DNA from: a virus
Length of the DNA: 51,620 bases
Strand: one strand, 5' to 3'
Virus record (IMG/VR): IMGVR_UViG_3300006754_000027
Span: 1 to 51,620 of that record
Position numbers and translations under genes: made by a program. The notes beneath the pieces were generated by a model. That model did not search any database. It saw nothing but the letters and a program-made list of their open reading frames with translations, and was not told the DNA's origin. Shown here piece by piece: positions 7,467 to 16,318 of this stretch. Position 1 is the first letter of the stretch, and each line of letters starts with the position of its first letter.

Positions 7467-7475
7467 CTATTATAG
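7467..7475. promoter_or_regulatory. Near-palindromic bidirectional promoter box CTATTATAG
   Basis: Centre of the 36-base gap between divergent starts at 7455 (minus) and 7492 (plus). Identical 9-mer to 6446-6454. Minus strand reads CTATAATAG followed by GGGGGAATTGCC and ATG; plus strand reads CTATTATAG with ATG 16 bases later. No -35 element visible. Leaders would be about 6 and 11 bases. Function inferred from position and recurrence. Confidence 0.6.
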
Positions 7476-7491
7476 TACGAGGCCAACACTT

Positions 7492-8007
7492 ATGGAAGAC
7501 AATTACGATTTATCTAACCTTCGCAAAAAACCTAAGCGCAAGAACAGCAGGGCGAAGGGCAGCACTTTTGAAAGGCAGATAGCAAAGATATTCAATGATC
7601 GTTTTAAAACTGAAGAGTTCTGTAGAAGCCCTGGATCAGGGGCCTTTGCTACTACCCATACATTACCAGAGTACTTAAAGATATATGGAGATCTAATAAC
7701 CCCTATTAAATTTAAATATTGTATAGAATGTAAGAAAGGATACAATAAAGAAAACTTATATAGTTTATATAATTATAGCTCAGATACCTGGAAATTCATA
7801 AAACAATGTGAAAAAGATTCAGAAAAATGTAATAAGGTGCCAATGGTTATCTTTAAACAAGACAGACAAAAGACTCTAGCTATAGTACCTTCAAGTAATG
7901 ATTTTTATATAGATAAATATATAGAAATCCATAACGATAACAAAAAATATAAAGTATATCTGTTCGAAGAAATTCTAAAGTGCTGGGATTCTATGTGGTT
8001 TGACTAA
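7492..8007 (+). CDS. Holliday-junction-resolvase-like PD-(D/E)xK nuclease
   Basis: 171 residues from ATG 7492-7494. The nuclease core is visible: GSTFERQIAKIF (Glu27), CRSPGSGAF, then YGDLI (Asp67) and YCIECKKGY (Glu79-x-Lys81), the typical order for archaeal Hjc-like and phage resolvases of the restriction-endonuclease fold. A basic N-terminus (RKKPKRKNSRAKG) may contact DNA. It would cut branched DNA made during replication and recombination before packaging; T4 uses the unrelated gp49. The frame is open further upstream, but those codons overlap the divergent gene and its promoter, so the ATG after the CTATTATAG box is preferred. The 3' end overlaps the convergent gene by 17 bases. Confidence 0.85.
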   Translation: MEDNYDLSNLRKKPKRKNSRAKGSTFERQIAKIFNDRFKTEEFCRSPGSGAFATTHTLPEYLKIYGDLITPIKFKYCIECKKGYNKENLYSLYNYSSDTWKFIKQCEKDSEKCNKVPMVIFKQDRQKTLAIVPSSNDFYIDKYIEIHNDNKKYKVYLFEEILKCWDSMWFD

Positions 8008-10975
8008 GAAGTTTTTCAAGAAGACTCTGCTGGCCTTGTAAAAATTGAACAAACATATCTTCTATTGGTTCACCTTTTTCTCTTTTAACCCACTTCCCAT
8101 CCCTCTTCACCATACCTTTGGCATGCTGTCGAGCAGTCTCCTCGGCAGTATCCTCATCACCAAGTTGGCGATATAGATCTTTAGCACCACCAGTCCTTAC
8201 TTTATACTCACCTCTTTCTGGAGATAGACTGGCTCTATTTTGATTGTCCTCATGCATGCGTGGATCAATGAGAGTAGCAGTTCCACCCCATGCTGTCTCT
8301 TCTGCTAACTCTTCTGGAGCTTCGGAGAAGTCCTTGCCCTCAGGGTCTGACTTAGGCAATTGTGTTCTTTGAGGTTGTACTTGTACTTTTTCTCCCTCAT
8401 CATCAGTCTCCTCTCCTTCAACAGTTATTTTATTTCTTCTAAACTTCATCTCTGGATTGCCAAGGTTAGCTTCAATTTCAGCATTGCGTAAGCCAGCCTT
8501 TTGTATGTTATCACTTAACCCTCTCTTCTCATTAAGAACTTCTTGGTCAGAGCCAGCTACAGATATGTACATCAACTGTAAAAAGGCTTTACCTCTACCA
8601 GACACATACCCCTTCTTGTCTGTATACTTATCCAACTCACGATTCATTATTAAATTTTTTACTTCGGATTTTAATTTATCTAAATGTTCACAAGATTTCT
8701 TACCCTTCTTGGTCCCCTCTCCTTCGTTCCTTAAACATTTTTTTGCTTCTTCGGCTCTTGTTTTATCGTCCTTATCGGGTTTTTTCTTATTAGCAAGCCA
8801 TTGATCTATGTAACCTTCTGAAGCACCCTCCATAGCTTCCCCATCCTCACCCTCCACCCAACTTCCAGGAGTTAGTATAGCATCCACTCTGTCTAATCGA
8901 GGAGCTATATCATCCATAAACCCTACAGCCTCTTTCACAGTACCCGCACCCACACACTTTTCTAAAAGGCTACTTACAGCATCTAGCCTCTCTGTTTCTG
9001 CATCTTGTAACCCATCACTACCCTTCCCCCCAAGATAACTAAACATCTCTCTTTGCTTTTGTTGTGACATTTGCCCCAAAGCGGAAGGTTTTTTAGAACT
9101 ATCATGAGTCTTAGGTTCTCTTCCTATAACTAAACATCCTTCATCATCTCCCACCCCATCTTTAATCATACTACCTATTGCTGCATCTATATTCGCCTCC
9201 CTTTTCTCCTCCTTGGTCTGAGGCTTCTCTCCTTTCTTCGGTCGGGTAAGGTTTCCTTTTTCATTTAGCCCACCATTACACCTATTAGGTTTAGCATAAT
9301 GATCTAACTGTTCGGGACTTAAAATATTCTCTCTAATATTCGTAACTAATTTTTTCCTTAATTCTTCAGGGCTATCCTTTTCGAACTCCCCCTCTCCTGG
9401 ACAGTAAACATCTTCAACATCTTTTTTAGCACCTATAACATTTGAAGCTCTTTTTTTTCCCTCTTCTCCTCCACTTTCCTGTCCTTGACCCACTCCATTA
9501 GTACGGGTTGGAATAATATCAGCATGTATTTGCTGAGAAAATTTTCTATTAGCCATCACTACTAAAAGAAGTGCTTTAGGTCCGTTATTTTCTTCCACTA
9601 CCTTTTCTACAAAAGCTTTAGCATCTTCTCTACTTAACCTCCCCTCAGACTGTTCAACTAATCTATCAATAATAAAGTTAGTGGCATTACGATCAAAATC
9701 TTCTTCGGGTCCAGTAAAAATTAAACTGTCCTCTGCTAACAGTCCAACAGATAATGCTGTTAATAATTTTTCAAAACTAGCTCCAACCTCTTTTCCACAA
9801 GCTATCTTAGATCCCCTCGCCCTCTCTTTTTTACAGTTCTCCCACGCTTCATGTTTTTTAAGAGAAGTAATGACCGCTGTTTTTATAGTTTCAGCACATT
9901 TCACCATCTCTTTTCTATCCGTTATACCTAAGCACCTCTCTAACATAGGAGATAAGTTATCTGCATCCTCGATAGCTACCCCTCTAATAGCATCTGAACT
10001 TCCTTTAGCTGCTCTTTTGCTGGGTATATCTTTTGCAACACTAGCTTTACCATTTTGTTCTCTATCTTTTCTTTGTACCTCTTCTAGTTGGGGACGGAAC
10101 TCTGCTAAAGCTTTGTAGGTAGGAGTATCTCCACGACAGAGAGCTATACTTATTTCATCAAAATAAAGACACCCATCTTTATCTTTAGTTATTTTATACT
10201 TCTCAATTAAGTCATTAATTTTGCCAGAAAACCCCATCTTCCCTGCCATACCTGGGTTGTTAGCTATCTCATCCCCTAACCTTAGAAAATCGTTCACACC
10301 ATTAAAGGTTTGTACAATAGTCTCCTCATCCATCTTTGTTAACTGGCCTGTTTTACGGGCAGCTTCTTTTAATCTTTCCGTTTCTTCCAACCACTTATCT
10401 TCCTGGGCTTGGGTTAAAGCTACGTACTCCTCATCTTCTATCTCTGGATCATCACTCTCAGGTTCATCCTCTGCTACATTAGAACGAACTTTACTTAAAG
10501 TATCTCCTAATGAGTCTGCTGCTTTTTCTGCGGGGCTTTCTTGTGGTACAAGCTCCTCCCCCCCAGGTTGAGCCTCTCCTCCCTCCTCCTCTTCTTCTCC
10601 CGCACCTTGCTGCCCTGCTTGTGGCGCACCACCACCAAACCACTGCTCCAACTCCTTCATATTGTCACGACCTGCTTCTGTGCGAGCCCCTACTAATTTC
10701 CCAGACTTAGCATCTGCAAGAATCCTACCAAAGCCTTTCCCAAAATTTACTTTAATAAAGCTGTTATCTGTAACCTCTGCTGTAGCAGATTTCTTAGGAT
10801 CGTGAGGATGTGCAAACTTTTTTGTTGATCCAGGAGCTTGTCCTACCATAGCTTTAATCAGAGAGTCAGCATCTGGAACGCTCTCTCCCTGTTCCTCGTC
10901 CTCCCGAAGAGATAATTTAAACTTTCTGCGCTTTAGGAGTTCGTAACTTTCTAATAATGAATAGTAGTAGTCCAT
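7991..10975 (-). CDS. Large charged protein of unknown function (994 aa)
   Basis: No family recognised. The N-terminus (MDYYYSLLESYELLKRRKFK) is helical. Residues about 45-110 look like a small globular part (KVNFGKGFGRILADAKSGKLVG). A Gly/Glu/Pro-rich acidic linker follows (about 115-185), then a long, highly charged, mostly helical body with scattered cysteines (for example KKCLRNEG and KKSCEHL). No membrane segment. It directly follows the tail tube gene but has its own box (TATAATAA) three bases before the ATG and no Shine-Dalgarno. It could be an internal or structural virion protein or a host-takeover protein; nothing decides between these. Its end overlaps the plus-strand nuclease gene by 17 bases. 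Confidence 0.85.
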   Translation of the reverse strand: MDYYYSLLESYELLKRRKFKLSLREDEEQGESVPDADSLIKAMVGQAPGSTKKFAHPHDPKKSATAEVTDNSFIKVNFGKGFGRILADAKSGKLVGARTEAGRDNMKELEQWFGGGAPQAGQQGAGEEEEEGGEAQPGGEELVPQESPAEKAADSLGDTLSKVRSNVAEDEPESDDPEIEDEEYVALTQAQEDKWLEETERLKEAARKTGQLTKMDEETIVQTFNGVNDFLRLGDEIANNPGMAGKMGFSGKINDLIEKYKITKDKDGCLYFDEISIALCRGDTPTYKALAEFRPQLEEVQRKDREQNGKASVAKDIPSKRAAKGSSDAIRGVAIEDADNLSPMLERCLGITDRKEMVKCAETIKTAVITSLKKHEAWENCKKERARGSKIACGKEVGASFEKLLTALSVGLLAEDSLIFTGPEEDFDRNATNFIIDRLVEQSEGRLSREDAKAFVEKVVEENNGPKALLLVVMANRKFSQQIHADIIPTRTNGVGQGQESGGEEGKKRASNVIGAKKDVEDVYCPGEGEFEKDSPEELRKKLVTNIRENILSPEQLDHYAKPNRCNGGLNEKGNLTRPKKGEKPQTKEEKREANIDAAIGSMIKDGVGDDEGCLVIGREPKTHDSSKKPSALGQMSQQKQREMFSYLGGKGSDGLQDAETERLDAVSSLLEKCVGAGTVKEAVGFMDDIAPRLDRVDAILTPGSWVEGEDGEAMEGASEGYIDQWLANKKKPDKDDKTRAEEAKKCLRNEGEGTKKGKKSCEHLDKLKSEVKNLIMNRELDKYTDKKGYVSGRGKAFLQLMYISVAGSDQEVLNEKRGLSDNIQKAGLRNAEIEANLGNPEMKFRRNKITVEGEETDDEGEKVQVQPQRTQLPKSDPEGKDFSEAPEELAEETAWGGTATLIDPRMHEDNQNRASLSPERGEYKVRTGGAKDLYRQLGDEDTAEETARQHAKGMVKRDGKWVKREKGEPIEDMFVQFLQGQQSLLEKLLSQTT

Positions 10976-10978
10976 AGT

Positions 10979-10986
10979 TTATTATA
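10979..10986 (-). promoter_or_regulatory. Promoter-like box TATAATAA before the 994-aa gene
   Basis: Minus strand reads CCTATAATAAACTATGG: the box ends 3 bases before the start codon. Matches the CTATAATAG boxes at 6446 and 7467 except the last base. No -35-like element. The expected transcript start falls at the ATG, implying a leaderless mRNA; no ribosome binding site lies between box and start. Inferred. Confidence 0.5.
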
Positions 10987-10989
10987 GGA

Positions 10990-11029
10990 GAAAAGCCCAA
11001 CCCAGAAGATAACTCTAGGCTGGGCTTTT
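10990..11029 (-). terminator. Hairpin terminator after the tail tube gene
   Basis: Inverted repeat: AAAAGCCCA (left) pairs with TGGGCTTTT (right), with further imperfect CC/GG pairs inside. On the minus strand the second arm ends in GGGCTTTT, then CTCC, giving a short T run. It separates the tube gene (ends 11070) from the 994-aa gene. On the plus strand it is followed by a T-rich stretch, so it could also stop transcripts from the other side. Confidence 0.6.
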
Positions 11030-11069
11030 GTTATTTATTTATTTATTAAAGCTGTTTAGTTTTAGATAC

Positions 11070-11708
11070 TTAGATGTCTTTTGCTTTAGAGGGTATTTCT
11101 TTCATACCCGCCAAATCCGTTTGCTCCATGTAGTCATAGCGGAATACCATTTCAATAGTGTGAAACTCGTTAGTACCATAATTAAACTCAGCAGTCTTCC
11201 AGGAAATAGGCATAACCCCATAAAGTCTAGTTTCAGCATGCGGTTGTCCTTGTGCATCTAGCTGAAGAACGGTGCATTTTATGGCTTTAAAATTAAACTT
11301 CTTTTTGGACGGATCAAACTCACCATTTTTTCCTAAAAATCTACCAGTCAAAGGGTTGTAGATACGAGAATACCACTGCCAAAGCGATGCAGCTATTTGA
11401 GGTTGATAAAGGTTATCAAAAGTAGCCGTAAGCTCTTCTGTCTGACCCTTCCCAGGGTAGAAAACTTTATCATTAACACGATGCACTTCAATAGGTTCAA
11501 AAGTAAATCCAACGGCTGTTAGTTGCTTACAAGCTAAAACTAAATCAGTTTGCAAATTCGTATCAGAACCAGGAACACCTTGAAAATGCATTTCCCATTG
11601 ATAAGTCCGTACAGAGTCTAATCCCTGAGAAATAACAGGAAGACCAGTACCTACTTTCTCTCTTTTACTAGCACCTGCATCCGTATAATAATTATCTAAC
11701 TGAGCCAT
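11070..11708 (-). CDS. gp19: Tail tube protein (gp19-like)
   Basis: 212 residues; forms the inner tube of the contractile tail through which DNA passes. Family features by eye: TYQWEMHFQGVPG near the N-terminus, LVLACKQLTAVGFTFEPIEVHRVNDKVFYPGKG, a TATFDNLYQP strand, LWQWYSRIYNPLTG, and the end strands YGVMPISWKTAEFNYGTNE and EMVFRYDYME. Length is close to T4 gp19 (163) with a longer N-terminal arm. Strong ribosome binding site AGGAG 8 bases before ATG; the leader AGGAGAATATAAATGGC is nearly identical to that of the sheath gene. Follows the sheath gene after 11 bases, as in T4. Confidence 0.93.
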   Translation of the reverse strand: MAQLDNYYTDAGASKREKVGTGLPVISQGLDSVRTYQWEMHFQGVPGSDTNLQTDLVLACKQLTAVGFTFEPIEVHRVNDKVFYPGKGQTEELTATFDNLYQPQIAASLWQWYSRIYNPLTGRFLGKNGEFDPSKKKFNFKAIKCTVLQLDAQGQPHAETRLYGVMPISWKTAEFNYGTNEFHTIEMVFRYDYMEQTDLAGMKEIPSKAKDI

Positions 11709-11719
11709 TTATATTCTCC

Positions 11720-13879
11720 TTAAAATTGTGCTGATTGGTTAGTGAGGTTAAGTTCAAATATCACCATCTCAGCAGTTTTGGTGGGTTTAATCAGTACCTT
11801 ACACCACATTTCATTTCTATCAACTCGCACTGGAGTATTTACTGATGCATCACAAACTACCTTATACTGAGTGATGCCTCTTCTATTTGCGATATCCCCT
11901 AACAAAGGGTTAATTAAATCTTCAACTCTCGCCCAAGTAAATCTATCGTTAGGCTCAAAGACAAGTCTTTGAGTAGAAGCAAGAATAACCTTCTTAATGT
12001 AAATCATTAAGCGTCTAACATTAATTCTATCTAACGCAGTAGGCTGTCTTTGAGTAGTTCTTTGTCCAAAGATAGCAATACCATTCTGAGGGAAGTTAAC
12101 CACTGGATTAATACAGTTACCACCAGAGTACATAGAATCTCTATCTCCTTGGTTGAGGATCACTTCCACATCCGTAGGCTTAGTTAAACGACCTCTAACG
12201 AAGCCAGCAGGAGCCCACCAAGGGTCTGCAACCTCATCAGTGTAGGTCATCTGTCTTGCTGCAAAGATCTCTGGAGCAAGCCAACGGTTTTTACCATCGG
12301 CTACAGAAAAGACTTGGAGCCAAGGCCAGTAAATGGCTGCATAAGAACTATTAATCGCTGAATCCCTCGTAGTAGAGAAACCATTAGTCCAATCAATTGC
12401 ATCCCCAGGTCTGCCAACAGCGTAAGGAGGAGAGAGCAGGGCTAAGAAATTGCTAGTAGCTTCGGCTTTAGTAACCAAAGCATTTTGAACAGTTTGAAGA
12501 TCTCCTACCCCAGTGCCTGGAGCAAGAGCTATAGAAATGTTAAGAACATCATCATCTAATGCTTCAATACCTGTCTTACCGCCATCACTTTCCACCGCAC
12601 CTATAACAGCCGTAGCCACACCATTATCCGTAGCAGGGATTCCATTAGAACCTCCAGCTAAATTATAAGTACCTTGAACTAATTTAGCAAAGCGTGGGTT
12701 AGAATCAACAGTAGCAACTCCTCCTTGACTACCCCCTAAAGTACCTAAGGCTCCTAAATCTTTTAAGGGCTTTTCAAAAGAGGTAAGAGCGGTTACATCA
12801 ACCGCAGTACCATCATCTTTGTCTATAGCAGCAGTAACATAATCAGAGGTTCTATCATCATAAGTGGTTCCAATACTATCCTCTAAGAAAGCAGAAGATA
12901 ACATCCCAGCCTTAAAGCTTTCAACCGCAGTTCCTAAGTTATTTACTTGATCCACATTAGTAGTAGCCCCATTTACTTGCACTTCAAAAGACATCCCACT
13001 GGTTCCCCCACCAGTTTCTGCTCCAGCATTGTACCCCGCTCCAGGCCAAAGACTTTGAACAAGATAAGCAGCATCCGTAGTTGTAATACTCAGTCCAGAA
13101 GCAGTAACAGAGGCTATAGGATCACCCGCCCAATTCCCTTGGTGATCAACAACTTGGAAAATAGGCCCTGCAACATAAACTCCAGCATCATTTTTAATTC
13201 CCGCACTTAATTCCAAACTGCATAGTCCACCAGCAGCAGGATTAACAATGAAAGTAGAAGCATCAACAGAACTAGAATCCGAAAAGACCCCAATCCTATC
13301 TGCATCCATAGAACCACCTAAGACTTTACTTAATCCTTTCATAGTAGTACCACCATTAGAGGCAGATACAGTAAGAGTACCTACAGGAATATCATAAGTT
13401 TTAGAACTGATAGTAGCGGCTCTCAACTCATCATAACAAGTAGCAATAATTCTAACATCAGAAGTACCTAAATCTGCCCCACCAATAACCTTCATACCCG
13501 TATCAGCGGGATCAACTTTAATAGGATTGGACTCAGTACCGCTTACTGTAACCGCAGGACATCCCCCTAAGGTAACAGCAGCAGACGCTTCAGTAGCAGT
13601 AGCATCAGCAACACGAATGAATCTCATAGAGGTGGTAGTCTCTAAGATTTCTTGCGCCCCTTCAATAGCTTGACCTTTAATATCTTCTGAGGGCTTTCCA
13701 AAAATATCAATTAACTGTTGTATACTAGTAATTAAAGTAGCCTTCTGCCCACTCTGACCAGCGATAGGCCCTCTTCCTGCAAAACCAACAATCCCTACTA
13801 CTGAGGAATTAATTGAAGCAGGATAATCAGAAATATCCTTCTCTATAACATAGACACCTGGGCTAACAAAATTTGCCAT
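11720..13879 (-). CDS. gp18: Tail sheath protein (gp18-like)
   Basis: 719 residues, near the T4 sheath (659). N-terminus FVSPGVYVIEKDIS followed by SSVVGIVGFAGRGPIAG is typical of contractile sheaths. Toward the C-terminus come DRDSMYSGGNCINPVVNFPQ, FGQRTTQRQPTALDRINVRR (the conserved 'R..T.LDRINVRRL' stretch) and PVRVDRNEMWCKVLIKPTKT, the C-terminal strand that interlocks subunits. The middle (about 90-450) is a variable Gly/Ser/Thr-rich surface insertion. Strong AGGAG 8 bases before ATG. Clustered with neck (gp13-15) and tube genes. Confidence 0.95.
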   Translation of the reverse strand: MANFVSPGVYVIEKDISDYPASINSSVVGIVGFAGRGPIAGQSGQKATLITSIQQLIDIFGKPSEDIKGQAIEGAQEILETTTSMRFIRVADATATEASAAVTLGGCPAVTVSGTESNPIKVDPADTGMKVIGGADLGTSDVRIIATCYDELRAATISSKTYDIPVGTLTVSASNGGTTMKGLSKVLGGSMDADRIGVFSDSSSVDASTFIVNPAAGGLCSLELSAGIKNDAGVYVAGPIFQVVDHQGNWAGDPIASVTASGLSITTTDAAYLVQSLWPGAGYNAGAETGGGTSGMSFEVQVNGATTNVDQVNNLGTAVESFKAGMLSSAFLEDSIGTTYDDRTSDYVTAAIDKDDGTAVDVTALTSFEKPLKDLGALGTLGGSQGGVATVDSNPRFAKLVQGTYNLAGGSNGIPATDNGVATAVIGAVESDGGKTGIEALDDDVLNISIALAPGTGVGDLQTVQNALVTKAEATSNFLALLSPPYAVGRPGDAIDWTNGFSTTRDSAINSSYAAIYWPWLQVFSVADGKNRWLAPEIFAARQMTYTDEVADPWWAPAGFVRGRLTKPTDVEVILNQGDRDSMYSGGNCINPVVNFPQNGIAIFGQRTTQRQPTALDRINVRRLMIYIKKVILASTQRLVFEPNDRFTWARVEDLINPLLGDIANRRGITQYKVVCDASVNTPVRVDRNEMWCKVLIKPTKTAEMVIFELNLTNQSAQF

Positions 13880-13892
13880 TTATATTCTCCTA

Positions 13893-14069
13893 TTAAGCGT
13901 TTCTTATTGCGATGAGTTTTCGTTGTTCAAATCTCAGCACATGATCAGTAATGTAAGAAGCAGGAACCTTAATAACCTGTTTAGGCATAAGGTAATAACT
14001 CTTTACTCCTTGGGGAGTCCTAAAAGGGAGACTCCAACTTTGTAGACTAGTATTCGTAATTTGTTTCAT
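13893..14069 (-). CDS. Small neck-region protein, 58 aa
   Basis: Short gene read directly: it begins MKQITNTSLQSWSLPF and ends KLIAIRNA. GGAG lies about 9 bases before the ATG, and the gene fits between gp15 and the sheath without overlap. It carries the pattern seen in small phage proteins of this region: strands around 10-16 and 22-28 and the motif LMPKQVIKVP (27-36), comparable to ITPGQLLDLP and INNGDIVDIP in the two small genes after the capsid gene. Probably a small beta-rich structural protein; function unknown. Confidence 0.75.
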   Translation of the reverse strand: MKQITNTSLQSWSLPFRTPQGVKSYYLMPKQVIKVPASYITDHVLRFEQRKLIAIRNA

Positions 14070-14122
14070 AACTAAGCTCCAATATATTTAGGATTCTTCT
14101 ACCCTATTTTGTACAATAATTT

Positions 14123-14851
14123 TTAATATAATGTAGTTTCTGAATTAAATTCCTCAATTTCTCCCGTTGAGGTAATTAAAAATTTTGGATTAGGGATATA
14201 AGCTTCTAACTTTACTTTAAAAGTTCTCCTAATAACTCTATCCTGTCTGTCGCTAGACTCTACGGTAGAATTATCCGATTCCATATCTAAAAAAGCATGA
14301 GCCACATTACTGTATTTGGTATCTACTATCAGATGAGGGTTAAACATCAAACGGACTTGCTCCACAATTTGATCTAAGTTATTCTTGTATTTAGCCCAGA
14401 TATTAATACCATATTCCACAGTAATAGCCCTGGGTGCTAAGGCGACAACCCTAAAAGCTCTCTGTTTCTTATCACTCCACCAATTAGTATTAATTAAAGA
14501 GGTTTCGGGTCTTCTTCTTTTTTCATCATTATCAGAGGTGTTCTGATTAATACTAACGATTGGTAGAATGATATTATTTTCTTGTTTTAGTTTAGCTATA
14601 GTGCGTTCGGGGTTTGCATGAACACACTTAATAGGAATAACCTCATCCTCTGAGTTTATATAAACTAAGTTTCCTAGTTTTGAAATCATAAATCTTAAAG
14701 ATTCTCTATAAAAAAATGGAATTTTTTGAGGATCCTTCGACCTTAACGCTATCTGATCTCTTGCCCACGCACTAGGCTTTGCATAAGTACTAGAAGTGGA
14801 AGGTATATCTCCTGTGCCGAAAGATTCAATCATGTTTACCCTATAGGCCAT
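14123..14851 (-). CDS. gp15: Tail terminator / sheath-completion protein (gp15-like)
   Basis: About 242 residues from MAYRVNMIESF. gp15 caps the tail tube and sheath and joins tail to neck. Family-like stretches: VIPIKCVHANPERTIAKL, NIILPIVSI, ITVEYGINIWAKYKNNLDQIVEQVRLMFNPHLIVD and the end RTFKVKLEAYIPNPKFL. The order (DNA-side strand, helix 'QI.EQ....F.P', final strand) matches T4 gp15. Start chosen at ATG 14849-14851, 5 bases after GAGGAGG; ATG 14854 or TTG 14866 are alternatives. Overlaps the gp14 gene end. Confidence 0.82.
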   Translation of the reverse strand: MAYRVNMIESFGTGDIPSTSSTYAKPSAWARDQIALRSKDPQKIPFFYRESLRFMISKLGNLVYINSEDEVIPIKCVHANPERTIAKLKQENNIILPIVSINQNTSDNDEKRRRPETSLINTNWWSDKKQRAFRVVALAPRAITVEYGINIWAKYKNNLDQIVEQVRLMFNPHLIVDTKYSNVAHAFLDMESDNSTVESSDRQDRVIRRTFKVKLEAYIPNPKFLITSTGEIEEFNSETTLY

Positions 14852-15440
14852 CATACTCCTCCTCAATAGTAGCTGTAGGTCCAGGTATACTCATCTTATC
14901 AGACACCTCCGTTAAGGGAGTATCCTGAACATCCGAAGAATCACGCAGCAGTTTAGCAGAACAAACTAAATGATAAACCCCATAAATCTCAAAGCTATCT
15001 TCCTGCACTTCAAAAATCTCATACTTTTGGTCCTGAAATCTAGGTTTAATAACATCCCCAGGAATTATTTCTCCCCGTAATCGTTGTTCAATATAACTCT
15101 TATTAAAAATAAAGATCTGATCATTAGTAAGTTCAATTCCAAACTGACTCAAATTCTCTTCTAAAACTTTAGGCTCATAATGCCCATATACAACAATAGG
15201 TTCTGTAGCAATAGGCTTATTTCTAGCTTCCATATACACCTTATCAAATTGAGCATCTCCCTGAAGATACTTGTAATATAATAATTCAGATCCTGAGATC
15301 TTAATCATCTCATCATCTATTAAATTAAAGAGATTTATGTCTGGGTTGGTAGGATCAAAAAAGTTTAGTTCTCCCCCTGGCTCCTCTAAAACAGGAAGAG
15401 GGGGTGGAGAAGCTTTAACTGTGTAGTTGCGATTAGACAT
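14841..15440 (-). CDS. gp14: Neck protein (gp14-like)
   Basis: 199 residues. Placed between gp13- and gp15-like genes, as in T4, where gp13 and gp14 form the neck that seals the DNA-filled head and accepts the tail. Family-like part: FGIELTNDQIFIFNKSYIEQRLRGEIIPGDVIKPRFQDQKYEIFEVQ, followed by FEIYGVYHLVCSAKLLRDSS. The N-terminus is Pro-rich (KASPPPLPVLEEPGGE). Start overlaps the gp13 stop (TAATG). Shorter than T4 gp14 (256), so the call leans on gene order plus the central motif. Confidence 0.78.
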   Translation of the reverse strand: MSNRNYTVKASPPPLPVLEEPGGELNFFDPTNPDINLFNLIDDEMIKISGSELLYYKYLQGDAQFDKVYMEARNKPIATEPIVVYGHYEPKVLEENLSQFGIELTNDQIFIFNKSYIEQRLRGEIIPGDVIKPRFQDQKYEIFEVQEDSFEIYGVYHLVCSAKLLRDSSDVQDTPLTEVSDKMSIPGPTATIEEEYDGL

Positions 15441-16318
15441 TAGTAAGTAGAGAATCTAGCTGGTTCTTCAAATTCATCCAACAGTCTTTTGATAAGTTTT
15501 TCCTTCTCTTCTTGGCTCTCTTTAATTAAAAGATCTCCATTAAGTTTAGCCCCACCTCCAGGAGAGGGGACTGTCTGATACTTCCCTCTAATCTGTCCTA
15601 ATACTCCTTTAGCACATGCGGTAGCGTACTGTTGGATCCAGTTTCTGTAAGCTGGGTGAATGGTATCGGAATTTAAAGCTCTGTAAATAACGATAACAGG
15701 TTGGGGGGTCATCACAGGCTTAGGTTCAAGCTGTAAGTAACGATTATCTAAGACCGTAAAGCTACCTTCTTGTCCTAAAACCTTTCTCATCATCTCTAAA
15801 TTTTGTTGAAGTAGATAGAAATCCCCTACTCCAAAGTTTTGAAAGAGATAGTTGTCTTGGAAGTATTTAATGAAAAAGTCAAATTCTAAAGTACCTCCTT
15901 GGCTTTGAATACTAAGGAGGGTCTTCTTGTATACCACATACTCTAAATTATTTAAAATATAACTAGGTAACTTATACAAAGTAATCCCTGCGGAGGCATC
16001 AAAAACTACGAATTGCGTAGAGAATAGGGGAGCATGATTATACATGGTTCCTACAGCCTCATCTATACAAGTCTTTACTTGAAAGGGAGTAAGCTCCACT
16101 CTCACTACGGGATGCCCCAGCCTAGCAAAGATAAAATCTTTTAAAGTTTCTTCAAAATGAGTCCACTCTACTCCATCAGCAAAGGTAGTAGCATTAAGCT
16201 TCTCATAATTGATTTCATTTTCACCTAAATGACCATCTGCCTTTCCTGCTAATACGCTATCACCAGCGTATTTACTAAAACTATTCCCCCAACTTGCTAG
16301 TTTCGGAGTCGCTACCAT
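15440..16318 (-). CDS. gp13: Neck protein (gp13-like)
   Basis: 292 residues (T4 gp13: 309). Hallmark stretch FIFARLGHPVVRVELTPFQVKTCIDEAVGTMYNHAP (about 67-102); this helical part packs against the portal in T4 neck proteins. Further matches: VLDNRYLQLEPKP and a helical C-terminus with AYRNWIQQYATACAKGVLGQIRGKY. AAGGTAG about 7 bases before ATG supports the start, which lies 38 bases inside the preceding small gene. Acts with gp14 to stabilise the packaged head. Confidence 0.85.
   Translation of the reverse strand: MVATPKLASWGNSFSKYAGDSVLAGKADGHLGENEINYEKLNATTFADGVEWTHFEETLKDFIFARLGHPVVRVELTPFQVKTCIDEAVGTMYNHAPLFSTQFVVFDASAGITLYKLPSYILNNLEYVVYKKTLLSIQSQGGTLEFDFFIKYFQDNYLFQNFGVGDFYLLQQNLEMMRKVLGQEGSFTVLDNRYLQLEPKPVMTPQPVIVIYRALNSDTIHPAYRNWIQQYATACAKGVLGQIRGKYQTVPSPGGGAKLNGDLLIKESQEEKEKLIKRLLDEFEEPARFSTY

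Noticed and set aside
7369-7491. Upstream in-frame extension of the plus-strand resolvase-like gene to ATG 7369
   Set aside because: It would overlap the divergent gene at 7102-7455 and its promoter box, and the extra residues look unlike protein of the family. ATG 7492 follows the box and starts the basic N-terminus.
9681-10118. Plus-strand open frame of 145 codons inside the 994-aa gene
   Set aside because: Ser/Leu-rich antisense shadow. The minus frame is much longer and has a promoter box.
11700-11720. TATAAATG before the tube gene (and the same before the sheath gene) as T4 late promoters
   Set aside because: The match overlaps the start codon, so a transcript from it could not carry the start. 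AGGAG 8 bases before ATG explains the conserved leader as a ribosome binding site.
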